DNA from: Verrucomicrobiales bacterium
Lineage (GTDB): Bacteria; Verrucomicrobiota; Verrucomicrobiia; Limisphaerales; UBA9464
DNA: 64,000 nt
Reading direction: 5' to 3'
Assembly (NCBI GenBank): GCA_027488845.1
Contig: JAIYBC010000041.1
Location: forward strand, 62,001 to 126,000
Part shown: piece after piece, positions 8,305-16,063 of the stretch
Layout: each line of letters starts with the position of its first letter
Position numbering within the stretch: the first letter of the stretch is position 1
The notes under the pieces: model-generated
The model's database searches: none
What the model was told of the DNA's origin: nothing
Seen by the model: only the letters and a program-made list of their open reading frames with translations
Program-made: the position numbers and the translations under genes

Positions 8305-8586
8305 ATGATGGAACGAACCCAACGCGCTTTTAAACTCGGACAGATTGTCGCCACTCCGGCGGCCATCGCCGAGGTGCACCCGGAGGACATGCGCCGCTGC
8401 CTCAACCGCCACGCTTGTTGCGACTGGGGTGATTGCGGCAAGGAGGACGCCCAAACCAACGAGGAAGCACTCGGACAGGAGCTCCGGCTGTTCTCGGTCT
8501 ACAAGGACCGGAACGGGACGAAGTTCTGGATCATCACCGAGGCCGACCGTTCGGCGACGACCATCCTGTTGCCGTCGGACTACTGA
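8305..8586 (+). CDS. Conserved mobile-element-associated small protein
   Basis: A 93-aa protein starting at the ATG after AAAGGAAAAACCC. It matches a small family common on plasmids and ICEs, often called a plasmid-related hypothetical protein: F-x-LGQIVATP-x-A, then LNRH and DWGD, and at the C-terminus GTK-x-WIITEADRSATT with LLP-x-DY. The biochemical function is unknown. Its presence marks this stretch as mobile-element backbone. A terminator follows it directly, so it is monocistronic. Confidence 0.85.
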   Translation: MMERTQRAFKLGQIVATPAAIAEVHPEDMRRCLNRHACCDWGDCGKEDAQTNEEALGQELRLFSVYKDRNGTKFWIITEADRSATTILLPSDY

Positions 8587-8601
8587 CCGTCCCCCGTCTT
8601 C

Positions 8602-8630
8602 GGGGCCGCTTTCCTGGCGGCCCCATTTTG
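8602..8630 (+). terminator. Intrinsic terminator of gene at 8305
   Basis: GGGGCCGC (8602-8609) pairs with GCGGCCCC (8617-8624) across a 7-base loop and is followed by ATTTTG, 16 bases after the stop. Confidence 0.7.
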
Positions 8631-9189
8631 GGCCTTGGCTGCCCGCCTGAGAGGACTTTGTGCAAAGACCGGGATTCGGGCCGGACCTGACGGTCCGAGT
8701 GTTCTCTGAGGCGTCAGGCCCCGTTTCGGGGCCTGGCCGTTCGTAGGGCGTCTCCGACTCGAGTTCGGGACGCCAGGCACGGTGGTGCCGAAGACCGGAA
8801 GGCCACTGTGTTTGAGGACGAGGAATTCGTCGCTGGGCTCTCCTTCTGGCCACTCCTCATCCCGTGTTTTGCCCTGTCACTCCGTTCGGGGCGGAGCCTG
8901 CGGGCGGCCCGGGGCCACGGGCCCGTCCTCAGCTCCCACCATTCTCTCCCACCAGCACCCGTGCCTCCACCCCCCGATTTCACGCCACCAGAGCCTCTCA
9001 AAACTCCCCACTCCACCGTCCTCCGGTAAACCCGGACTTAACTCCCCAATGCACGCCTCTCAGGACCCGAGCTCATCGTTCAGGATGATTCCCCCGACAG
9101 GGACCGACACACCTGATGCCCGCGGGCGCGACCACAACAGCCGAAAACAGGGCACATCCCACTGAGAATCAACCATTACGGAGTATACC
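8631..9189. other. Gene-free region upstream of mobilization genes, candidate oriT
   Basis: About 560 bp without a convincing gene. It contains a perfect hairpin, CAGGCCCCG (8715-8723) pairing with CGGGGCCTG (8727-8735) around three T residues, and further short dyads. Origins of transfer of MobF relaxases usually lie upstream of the relaxase operon, so the oriT may be here, but no known nic sequence is recognisable. Confidence 0.35.
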
Positions 9190-9486
9190 ATGAGAAAGGC
9201 CCCCCACGTCGTCACCTTCCGCCTCGACCCCATCCATTTCGCGATGCTGACCGAGCTCGTCCCGAAGGGTTCTTCGGTCGGTGCGTATACCCGGGAACTG
9301 GTCCTTCGAGCCCTTCACCAAGAGCAAGCCGGAGCCCATGTGGCCACCCGGTTGGAGGCCCTGATCTTGGACCAGCAGGCGTTGCGTTCGCAGCTCGATG
9401 AAATCGTCCGGCTGCTCACCGAGGAGTCGCCGACTCCGTCGTCCGGGCCTGCCGCCCATCCCCTTGAGAAACTCATCCTGAGGTAA
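9190..9486 (+). CDS. Small relaxase-accessory-like protein
   Basis: A 98-aa protein with a good ribosome site (ACGGAG) and only five bases between its stop and the relaxase start. The N-terminal third (VTFRLDPIHFAML, then GAYTRELVLRAL) has the strand-helix-helix character of ribbon-helix-helix DNA-binding proteins. The middle (about 45-78) is a likely coiled coil. Position and shape fit an oriT-binding accessory factor of the TrwA/MobC kind, which would load or regulate the relaxase. The family assignment is inferred, not recognised from a signature. Confidence 0.7.
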   Translation: MRKAPHVVTFRLDPIHFAMLTELVPKGSSVGAYTRELVLRALHQEQAGAHVATRLEALILDQQALRSQLDEIVRLLTEESPTPSSGPAAHPLEKLILR

Positions 9487-9491
9487 CACGT

Positions 9492-11906
9492 ATGCTCACC
9501 ATTTCCCAAGCACTCACCACGCCCGAATACGTCTTGAGCGTCCAGAGCCTGGGCTACTACACGCGCATCGGCGGAGACGTCGAAGGACGTGGGCTTTGGT
9601 TCGGAGAGGGCGCCGCCGCGCTCGGACTTTCCGGAGAGGTGCACCCCAACATCCTGAGGAACCTGTTCGAGGGAAAATCCCCGGATGGGCAGGAACAGCT
9701 CGTCCGACGAGGCCACAATAAGAAGCGACAAGGAGGTTGGGACCTCACCTTCAGCGCACCGAAGTCCGTCACCATGCTGTGGGCTTTGGGCTCTCCAGAA
9801 CAGAAGGCCGCCGTCGAGGCGGCCCACATGAAGGCCGTGGAGAAGGCGTTGAAGGAGATCGAAGCCTTGGCCGGCTTCACCCGGATCTCCAGTCCCCTGG
9901 GCAAGGAGTTCGTGAAGGTAAAGCTGACCTTCGGCGGGTTTACTCACGCGACCAGCCGTGAGTCCGATCCCGATCTGCATACCCACTGCTTGCTCGTGAA
10001 CATGGGCATCCTCCCGGATGGACGTACGGGCTTCGTCTACACCCGTGAGATCTTCCGGATGAAGATGTTGGGTGGATTGATCTATCGCCAGACCTTGGCC
10101 CACGAGCTTCAGAAGTCCCTTGGAATCGACTTCGTCCAGAAGCGCACCTGGATGGAAGTGGCCGGAATCCCCGAGTGGCTCTGCGCCCGGTTCTCGAAAC
10201 GTCGTCGACAAGTGCTCGAACACCTCGAAGCCCGGGGCATGTCCGGACCCCAGGCTGCGGCCGAATCCGCCAAGGCCACCCGGAGAGGCAAGGAGATGAA
10301 GCCTTCCGAGGAACTCCATGCCCAATGGCGCGAGGAGGCGTTCCGGGAACGCTGGATCACCCAGGAGTGTTTCGACCGTTTGCCGAAGCGTGACCTGTCG
10401 GTGCGCCGACAGGTGGACATCCACGCCGCCATCGATTCGCTGTTGGCGAAGCGGAGCCACTTCACGGAGCGGCAGCTCCTCCAGCGGGTGCTCGAACGGA
10501 ACCAGGCCAACGCCTTCAGCTACGACCAGCTCCGCGAGGCGACCAACCAGGCCATCCGCGGCTTGGTGGACTTGGGCGTGCACGACCGCCAGCGCCACTT
10601 CACCACGAAGGACGTCGTGTTGCGGGAGAAGTACCTGCTCGACCACTCGAAGGAGGGAAAGGACCTGCGACGCCACATCGTCCCGGAGCGTCGGCTGCTG
10701 AAGGCGGGCAAGGGGTTGTCCCAAGACCAGCTCGAAGGTCTTCGACACATCGCAGGCCTGCCCGGTCAGGTGACCGTCCTGCAGGGGTACGCCGGTACGG
10801 GGAAGTCCTCGCTTTTGGCTGCCGCCAAGAAGGCTTGGGAGAGCTCCGGCTTCAAGGTGGTGGGTGCGGCCTTCTCCGGCCGGGCGGCGGAGGAGCTGCA
10901 GGGGGCTAGCAAAATCCGCAGCCACACGGTCGATCGTCTCCTGTTCCAGTGGGCCAAGTCCGACAGCCGGGTCCGGCCATTGGACAAGAAGACCATCCTC
11001 GTGGTGGACGAAGCGGCGATGCTCGACTCGGTGAAGTACGGTCAGCTCCTCGGCTTCGTGGAGAAGACAGGAGCCAAGATGGTCCTCGTCGGCGACGAGC
11101 GGCAATTACCGCCCATTGGTCCCGCATCCATGTTCACCGAGCTGGGGTCCGTCTTGGGTAGGAACGAGCTCACCGAGATCCGCCGCCAGCGGAACCCGCT
11201 CCTCAGGATGGTCGTCGAGGAGATGGCCGAGGGAAGTGTGCGGAAGGCCCTGAAGCTCCTTCAGCGGGACAAGCTCATCCGACTCTTCGAGACACCGGAG
11301 AAGGTCCGCCAGCAGATGGTCCAGGATTGGTTCCGGTCCGGAGACCCCAAGTCGGCCCTGATGTTGGCGGTGACCCGGGAGGACGCCCTCGACCTGAATC
11401 TCCGAGCCCAGACGCTGCGCCGGAACAAGGGGCAGCTGGGATTGGGCTTCTTCACCCGGAACGAGGTCACCTTCCACATGGGGGAACGGGTCCTGTTCCG
11501 CCGGAACGACCGCCTTCTGGGAGTGGTGAACGGAAGCCAGGGGGAGCTGGTGGCGTTCCAGCCCTTCAAGCGCATCGCGACCTTCCAACTCGACAACGGC
11601 AAGAAGGTCTTCGTGCCGGTGGACCGCTACCGGGACCTCGAGCTTGCCTATTGTCGGACGACCTTTTCCGCGCAAGGGGCGACCGTGGACAACACCTTCA
11701 TCCTGTGGAATCCCGAGGTCCAAAGCCGGGAGGGAACCTACGTCCAGGCCTCGCGGTCCCGGTACCGCAGCCAGTTCTATCTGACGCAAGACGAGGCCGG
11801 GAAGGACTTCGAGTCCGCCATCCGGGCCATGGAGAAATCCGTGGCCAAGGACCTTGCCGTCACCAAGGCCCGTGAGCACGGGAAGGACCTTTCGCCGTCG
11901 TTGTAA
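9492..11906 (+). CDS. MobF/TrwC-type conjugative relaxase-helicase
   Basis: An 804-aa bifunctional protein. The N-terminal about 290 residues are the TrwC relaxase: the tyrosine pair Y22/Y23 in GYYTRIGG for DNA nicking, and the three-histidine metal site H152, H163, H165 in the segment ending DPDLHTH. The C-terminal part is an SF1 RecD/TraI-type helicase with Walker A GYAGTGKS (432-439) and Walker B ILVVDEAAM (about 502-510). It nicks oriT, stays covalently on the 5' end and unwinds the strand for transfer. The length is typical of short TrwC-like proteins (F TraI is twice as long). It lies between the small accessory gene and the coupling-protein gene, the standard order of a Dtr module. Confidence 0.95.
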   Translation: MLTISQALTTPEYVLSVQSLGYYTRIGGDVEGRGLWFGEGAAALGLSGEVHPNILRNLFEGKSPDGQEQLVRRGHNKKRQGGWDLTFSAPKSVTMLWALGSPEQKAAVEAAHMKAVEKALKEIEALAGFTRISSPLGKEFVKVKLTFGGFTHATSRESDPDLHTHCLLVNMGILPDGRTGFVYTREIFRMKMLGGLIYRQTLAHELQKSLGIDFVQKRTWMEVAGIPEWLCARFSKRRRQVLEHLEARGMSGPQAAAESAKATRRGKEMKPSEELHAQWREEAFRERWITQECFDRLPKRDLSVRRQVDIHAAIDSLLAKRSHFTERQLLQRVLERNQANAFSYDQLREATNQAIRGLVDLGVHDRQRHFTTKDVVLREKYLLDHSKEGKDLRRHIVPERRLLKAGKGLSQDQLEGLRHIAGLPGQVTVLQGYAGTGKSSLLAAAKKAWESSGFKVVGAAFSGRAAEELQGASKIRSHTVDRLLFQWAKSDSRVRPLDKKTILVVDEAAMLDSVKYGQLLGFVEKTGAKMVLVGDERQLPPIGPASMFTELGSVLGRNELTEIRRQRNPLLRMVVEEMAEGSVRKALKLLQRDKLIRLFETPEKVRQQMVQDWFRSGDPKSALMLAVTREDALDLNLRAQTLRRNKGQLGLGFFTRNEVTFHMGERVLFRRNDRLLGVVNGSQGELVAFQPFKRIATFQLDNGKKVFVPVDRYRDLELAYCRTTFSAQGATVDNTFILWNPEVQSREGTYVQASRSRYRSQFYLTQDEAGKDFESAIRAMEKSVAKDLAVTKAREHGKDLSPSL

Positions 11907-11999
11907 GGGACCTACCAGACCCAACTCCCTCCAGCCTGAGGTAACCTGAGCCATCCCCGGGAGTGTTCCCCGACGGCTTCTCCATTCTGGAGGAGCCTT

Positions 12000-13526
12000 A
12001 TGGGTGAAACACTGATTCCCGAACGCGGCCGGTTCCTCTTGGACTGGCGCACCGTCCTCAACCGCCATGCGAACCTGGTGGGCCAAAAGCCCTTCCAGCC
12101 TCCCAAACGCTGGTACGAGTTCCGTCGCTGGTTCAAGACTGATGAACCCCTCATCCAGCGGTCCTTCCAAGGGCCGCAGCTGGAGTGGGGCGGCCTCTGC
12201 CTCCCGTGGACCGAAGTCACGCACCAGTTCCTGGTCGTGGGTTCGCCGGGCAGCGGCAAGTCGGTCCTGATCCTTCTCGCGATACAGGGCGCCCTCCGTC
12301 AGGTGGCGGTCCTGCCGGACCATCGCGCCTTCATCTACGACGCCAAGAACGAGCTCCTGCCTCGCCTTGTCGCCATGGGTCACAAGCCCACGATCTTCAA
12401 TCCCTTCGACACCCGGTCGGTGCGTTGGGCCATCCGCAAGGACGTCCGCAACGCCGCCGAGGCGGCCCAGGTGGCTGCCGCGCTCATCCCCATGCCCGAG
12501 GGCGGGAAGGAAACCTTCTGGGTCCAGAGCTCCCGGCTGGTCGTGGCCGCCATCATGACGGCGTTCTCCATCCTGAGCCCCGACACGTGGACCCTGCGGG
12601 ACGTCCTCCTCACCCTACGTTCCTCCAGCCGCATCGAGGAACTGCTGAAGCAGGTGCCTGAGACCGCCCACATCTGGGAAGCCATCCGTGGCGACGGAAA
12701 GACCGAGAGCAACCTCATCGCCAGCCTCCTGAGTTCGATGCAGCGCTACGAGGTCGTCGCGTCGCTGATGGAGAAGGCCACCGAGGAGTTCAGCATCCGC
12801 CAATGGGCCAAGGATTCCGGCGGCATCCTTCTCGTCCCGAACATCCGCCGCTACAGCGAGGTCCTGACGCCGTTTCATCGCCTGTTCCTCCAGATGATTT
12901 CGGACGAGACCTTGAGCCTTCCCGACAGCACGTCCCGCCGGACGTTCCTGTTTCTCGACGAGCTCCGGAACCTGGGCCGCATCCCCTGCTTGTTTGCCTT
13001 GGTCAACGAAGGGCGCAGCCGCGGAACGGTAACGGTGGCAGGAACCCAAAGTCTGGAAGGAATCCAAGCCGTGTACGGGGAGAAGGAAGGTCAGGAAATC
13101 CTAGGTCAGTTCCGGTCTAAGTCATTCCTGCGCAATGACTCGCACATTACGGCGAATTGGATCTCCGAGCATATCGGGAAGGTCACCTACTTCGTCGAGC
13201 AGGAAGGCCATGGAATCTCCTCCGGCAAGGATACTGTCTACACTAGGAACTACTCCTACTCCCGCCGGACTGAGTTTCTGATTCTCCCGAGCGAGATCAT
13301 GTCGATGCCGGTGCCCGAGCCGGGCGGCCGGTTCCACCTCATCAACGACCTGCCGAGTGTCGGTGGCGTCTACACCTGCCACTACCCGTTCGAAAACCTC
13401 GTCGGTGCCGTGCCTCCGGCCGACCCGCAGGTTCCAAACCTGATCGAGTTCGAGTCGGCGGAGATGCAGCTCCTCGAATGGAACAAGGGCGACTTCAAGC
13501 GCCTCAGCGAAGGAGGGGGCCTGTGA
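12000..13526 (+). CDS. Type IV coupling protein, TraD/VirD4-like ATPase
   Basis: A 508-aa protein with the start supported by GGAGGAG upstream. Walker A GSPGSGKS is at 81-88 and Walker B FLFLDELRNLG at about 320. The order of motifs (FIYDAKNE after Walker A, FNPFDTRS, then GRSRGTVTVAGTQS after Walker B) is that of VirD4/TraD/TrwB coupling proteins that pump relaxase-bound DNA into a type IV secretion channel. Unlike classical coupling proteins it shows no N-terminal transmembrane pair. Membrane attachment may be supplied by another protein, possibly the multi-TM product of the overlapping next gene. Confidence 0.92.
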   Translation: MGETLIPERGRFLLDWRTVLNRHANLVGQKPFQPPKRWYEFRRWFKTDEPLIQRSFQGPQLEWGGLCLPWTEVTHQFLVVGSPGSGKSVLILLAIQGALRQVAVLPDHRAFIYDAKNELLPRLVAMGHKPTIFNPFDTRSVRWAIRKDVRNAAEAAQVAAALIPMPEGGKETFWVQSSRLVVAAIMTAFSILSPDTWTLRDVLLTLRSSSRIEELLKQVPETAHIWEAIRGDGKTESNLIASLLSSMQRYEVVASLMEKATEEFSIRQWAKDSGGILLVPNIRRYSEVLTPFHRLFLQMISDETLSLPDSTSRRTFLFLDELRNLGRIPCLFALVNEGRSRGTVTVAGTQSLEGIQAVYGEKEGQEILGQFRSKSFLRNDSHITANWISEHIGKVTYFVEQEGHGISSGKDTVYTRNYSYSRRTEFLILPSEIMSMPVPEPGGRFHLINDLPSVGGVYTCHYPFENLVGAVPPADPQVPNLIEFESAEMQLLEWNKGDFKRLSEGGGL

Positions 13527-14332
13527 ACCGACTCTGGCTCCCCGTGCTGCTCTGCAGCGTCTACTTCATCCCGCGCTCGCACGCGGGCCCGTTCCTCGAG
13601 CCTTCGAGCCTTTGGCCCATCGGCTTCGCCCTCGTGTCCATGGCGTTCTTCGTGGTCGCAGGATGGTGGCTCTTCCACCTCGATCCCGACGCCCGGCTCA
13701 TGGCGTTGAGCCGTCTTGGATTCGGCTCCATCGGCGGCGTCTTGGCCGTCTACTTCCTCTACGGCATCGGGCCCGGCCTCGCCACGAAGCTCTTCGGGGC
13801 TTCGGTCGGCATGGGCATCGGCGTCGTCCAGGTCGCCGGATTCTTCAAGGATTCGGAACTCCTGCCCCTGTGGGTCACGATCCTCGCCTACACCCTCTCG
13901 GTGGGGTTGGTGGAGGAAGGCTCCAAGGCCTTCGCCGCCCGCCCGGAATGCTTCCATCCGGTGCAGGTCCGTGCCGCAATGGGCTTCTTCGCTGGCATCG
14001 GCTTCGGGCTCTCGGAGGCGATCCTTTACAGCTACCGCAACTACGCTGGGTCCTCCGACTGGACGATCTACTTGGTCCGCTTCGTCCTGTGCGTGGGCTC
14101 CCACGGAGTCATGTCGGCGGTCGCCGTCCTGTCGCTGCCTGAGGATTGGTGGGACTTCGACCGCATCTGGGTCTCGGTGCTCCGGCTCCTGCCGATCGCC
14201 CTCCTGCACGGAACCTACGACGCGCTTCTGGTCCGCAACCACGGTGGTTGGGCCATCGCCGTCGACATCGCCACCTTCGTGGCGTTGCCCCTCATCCTTT
14301 GGTGGCAGCAGGAACACCAGGGGGAGGTTTAG
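13523..14332 (+). CDS. PrsW-family (CPBP-like) intramembrane protease
   Basis: A 269-aa protein starting with GTG at 13523, overlapping the coupling-protein stop as GTGA. It is polytopic with about seven or eight membrane helices. The signature residues of the PrsW glutamic intramembrane proteases are visible: EEGSKA, then GFFAGIGFGLSEAILY, SHG and LHGTYDALL. These proteins cleave membrane substrates such as anti-sigma factors. Here the gene is part of the mobilization operon, which is unusual; it might process a conjugation or envelope protein, or act as a membrane anchor. Its 3' end overlaps the convergent next gene by 41 bases. Confidence 0.85.
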   Translation: MNRLWLPVLLCSVYFIPRSHAGPFLEPSSLWPIGFALVSMAFFVVAGWWLFHLDPDARLMALSRLGFGSIGGVLAVYFLYGIGPGLATKLFGASVGMGIGVVQVAGFFKDSELLPLWVTILAYTLSVGLVEEGSKAFAARPECFHPVQVRAAMGFFAGIGFGLSEAILYSYRNYAGSSDWTIYLVRFVLCVGSHGVMSAVAVLSLPEDWWDFDRIWVSVLRLLPIALLHGTYDALLVRNHGGWAIAVDIATFVALPLILWWQQEHQGEV

Positions 14333-14780
14333 CCGCGGAGACGGCGCGTTCCACGAACGCCACGAACTCCGGTTGATGAATCCTCCGGACCTCGGTCCAC
14401 ACGGCGGCCGGTGCAGGAAGACTGAAGAAGTGACCTGCATCGGCCGCCAGCACTTCGGCTGGGACCAACGAATGGCCCGATTGGCCGATCAGCCAGCCGG
14501 TGTGGAAATGGGTGAAGACCAGTTCGAGGTAGCGGCGTTCCTCGACCCGCAAGGGCTCGACGGTGAGGTCCCGGTCCGGTTCGAGAACCCGACCCAGGGA
14601 AGGGCGCCGGTGCAACTGGGACCAGAGTCGTCGATGCTGGGTCGCCTGGTTGAGGTACTCGGCAATCTTCCGAGCCTGAAGATCGTGGCGCAGGGTCACA
14701 CCGGTGAAGAGGAGGCCGCCGACGATGCCGACCGCCTCCAGAACCTCATGCCAATGGGACCCCCACCACCCAACTTCCAT
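14292..14780 (-). CDS. Membrane-anchored hypothetical protein
   Basis: A 162-aa protein. One N-terminal transmembrane segment (VLEAVGIVGGLLFTGVTL, about 12-29) is followed by a soluble helical domain with RHDLQARKIAEYLNQATQHRRLW and ERRYLELVFTHFHTGW. This layout resembles small TM proteins in which a membrane helix precedes a helical bundle. I know no functional name. It converges with, and overlaps, the PrsW-like gene. Confidence 0.75.
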   Translation of the reverse strand: MEVGWWGSHWHEVLEAVGIVGGLLFTGVTLRHDLQARKIAEYLNQATQHRRLWSQLHRRPSLGRVLEPDRDLTVEPLRVEERRYLELVFTHFHTGWLIGQSGHSLVPAEVLAADAGHFFSLPAPAAVWTEVRRIHQPEFVAFVERAVSAAKPPPGVPAATKG

Positions 14781-14823
14781 TCCAGCAATCCTACCACGAA
14801 CTGGCCCCGCTACGGTAGCCCCC

Positions 14824-15066
14824 TCAGGTGCTGGCGAAGGAACCGTCCCGCAGGGCTCGCACGAGAATCTCCCGCGGGATCCGCACGATGCGTTCGTCCT
14901 CCCCGCAGCCGGAGCCGGCCGGCAGTCCGGGAGACAACGGGGTGATGTCCCGGCCGATGACCGCGATGGAGCCGTCGGCCATCTCCAGGATGTCCGGACA
15001 GGCCCTGCCGGAAGCGCAGGCCGTGGGGGTGGCGTTGGAATCGATGCCGAGACGACGGAGGAACAT
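14824..15066 (-). CDS. Small conserved hypothetical protein, divergent from Xre gene
   Basis: About 80 aa, started at the internal ATG at 15066 (GCGGAACC upstream); an in-frame ATG at 15090 would add eight residues. It has a recognisable family layout seen mostly in actinobacteria: ACPDILEM-x-DG, then AVIGRDIT, GCG-x-DERIVRIPRE and a short tail. Homologues tend to sit beside helix-turn-helix regulators, as here. It may be a small partner of the regulator; no activity is known. Confidence 0.75.
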   Translation of the reverse strand: MFLRRLGIDSNATPTACASGRACPDILEMADGSIAVIGRDITPLSPGLPAGSGCGEDERIVRIPREILVRALRDGSFAST

Positions 15067-15096
15067 GGTTCCGCATAAGACGAAGGTCATCTATCG

Positions 15097-15108
15097 CGGT
15101 CAAGACCG
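15097..15108. promoter_or_regulatory. Candidate operator between divergent genes
   Basis: CGGTC-AA-GACCG is an inverted repeat halfway between the two starts. It is flanked by direct copies of GGTCATCTA at 15085-15093 and 15121-15129. The placement fits autoregulation by the Xre-type protein. Confidence 0.35.
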
Positions 15109-15132
15109 GAGTACGACTATGGTCATCTACCA

Positions 15133-15420
15133 ATGAAGGAACAGGCCCATCGGATCAGCATGCGGGTACTCGAGCTGCTCAAGGAGGCGCGCGAGGAACG
15201 GGGTGTCAGCGGGTACCGCCTCGCCAAGCTCTGCGGGCTCCACCAGACGACCCTGAGCCTCTTCGACAACCAGAAGCGCACACCGACGCTGGAGTCGCTG
15301 CTTCGGATCACATTGGCGTTGGAGTTGTCGCTGGGGGAGTTGGTGGACCGGGCGGCCAAGGAGGTTGCGGAAGGAAAGGACGGGAAGAAGGCGAAGGCCC
15401 GCACGAAGCGGGCCCGATAG
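15133..15420 (+). CDS. Xre-family helix-turn-helix regulator
   Basis: A 95-aa protein. Residues about 14-66 form a Cro/CI-type HTH: GVSGYRLAKLCGLHQTTLSL as helices 2-3, then PTLESLLRITLALELSLGEL. The C-terminal 25 residues are lysine- and arginine-rich. It is a likely DNA-binding repressor of itself and of the divergent small gene, similar to regulators of mobile-element maintenance. The ATG is the first after the divergent promoter region. Confidence 0.85.
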   Translation: MKEQAHRISMRVLELLKEAREERGVSGYRLAKLCGLHQTTLSLFDNQKRTPTLESLLRITLALELSLGELVDRAAKEVAEGKDGKKAKARTKRAR

Positions 15421-15622
15421 GTATCGCCGGTACGCTGTCGCGGGCACGCCACTGTCCCGCCATCGGTCCCCGCGGCAGCAACGGGACCTCACCTAGGACA
15501 CCAAAGTGATTCGGAAGATTCGTCCGGGAGACCAGGTACTGGAACGGAGGACAAAAGTGGGACGGTGACAGGCAACGCATGTCTCCCGTTATGGAGACCG
15601 GCCCAGAAAGGGTGCGCTTCGA

Positions 15623-15964
15623 TCAGTGGCGCCGCCTTCGGCGGGGTTTGGCGGGTCGGTTCAGAAGGTCACGACCGGGCACGACTAGCCCAAGCGGCGA
15701 GTCCATCAGGAGATCGTTCCGGAAGCCGGCTGCGAGGGCGGCCTCCCGTTCCTTGGCCAGCGTCACCGAGTTCCACTCGGCGAACTTCACCGCCATGCGC
15801 ACCTGCTTCTGGGTCCAGCCGAGGCGCTTGGCTACCCGTCCGACATGGCCCAGCCGTCGCTTCAATTCCGCGACGAGCCAGACGGGTTCCGCCTTCCCCG
15901 ACAGGCACGTCTGCCGAACACCACATACCTCCCGATACTCCCACATCTTTCCCCACTTTTCCAA
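15623..15964 (-). CDS. Small HTH-like protein of mobile element
   Basis: About 113 aa. A later ATG (the M of MWEYREV, eight residues in) is equally possible as start. The middle (PVWLVAELKRRLGHVGRVAK, then RLGWTQKQVRMAVKFAEWNS) looks like a homeodomain-like helix-turn-helix. The C-terminus is GLVVPGRDLL followed by a basic tail. The strong helical pattern and conserved-looking tail argue for a real gene, but I do not know the family name. Confidence 0.6.
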   Translation of the reverse strand: MEKWGKMWEYREVCGVRQTCLSGKAEPVWLVAELKRRLGHVGRVAKRLGWTQKQVRMAVKFAEWNSVTLAKEREAALAAGFRNDLLMDSPLGLVVPGRDLLNRPAKPRRRRRH

Positions 15965-16063
15965 ATCATCATTGCACGAATGAGGATCGAAATAGAAGGG
16001 GAGAGAACGGATGATGCTTAATAGTATTTGATGGCTAACGGCAATTTGGTTGCGGCTAGTGTT

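Noticed and set aside
8782-9165. 127-codon plus-strand frame upstream of mobilization genes
   Set aside because: Ser/Pro-rich product without domain character and no ribosome site; more likely non-coding oriT region.
9315-11105. 596-codon minus-strand frame
   Set aside because: Antisense shadow of the relaxase gene, caused by high GC.
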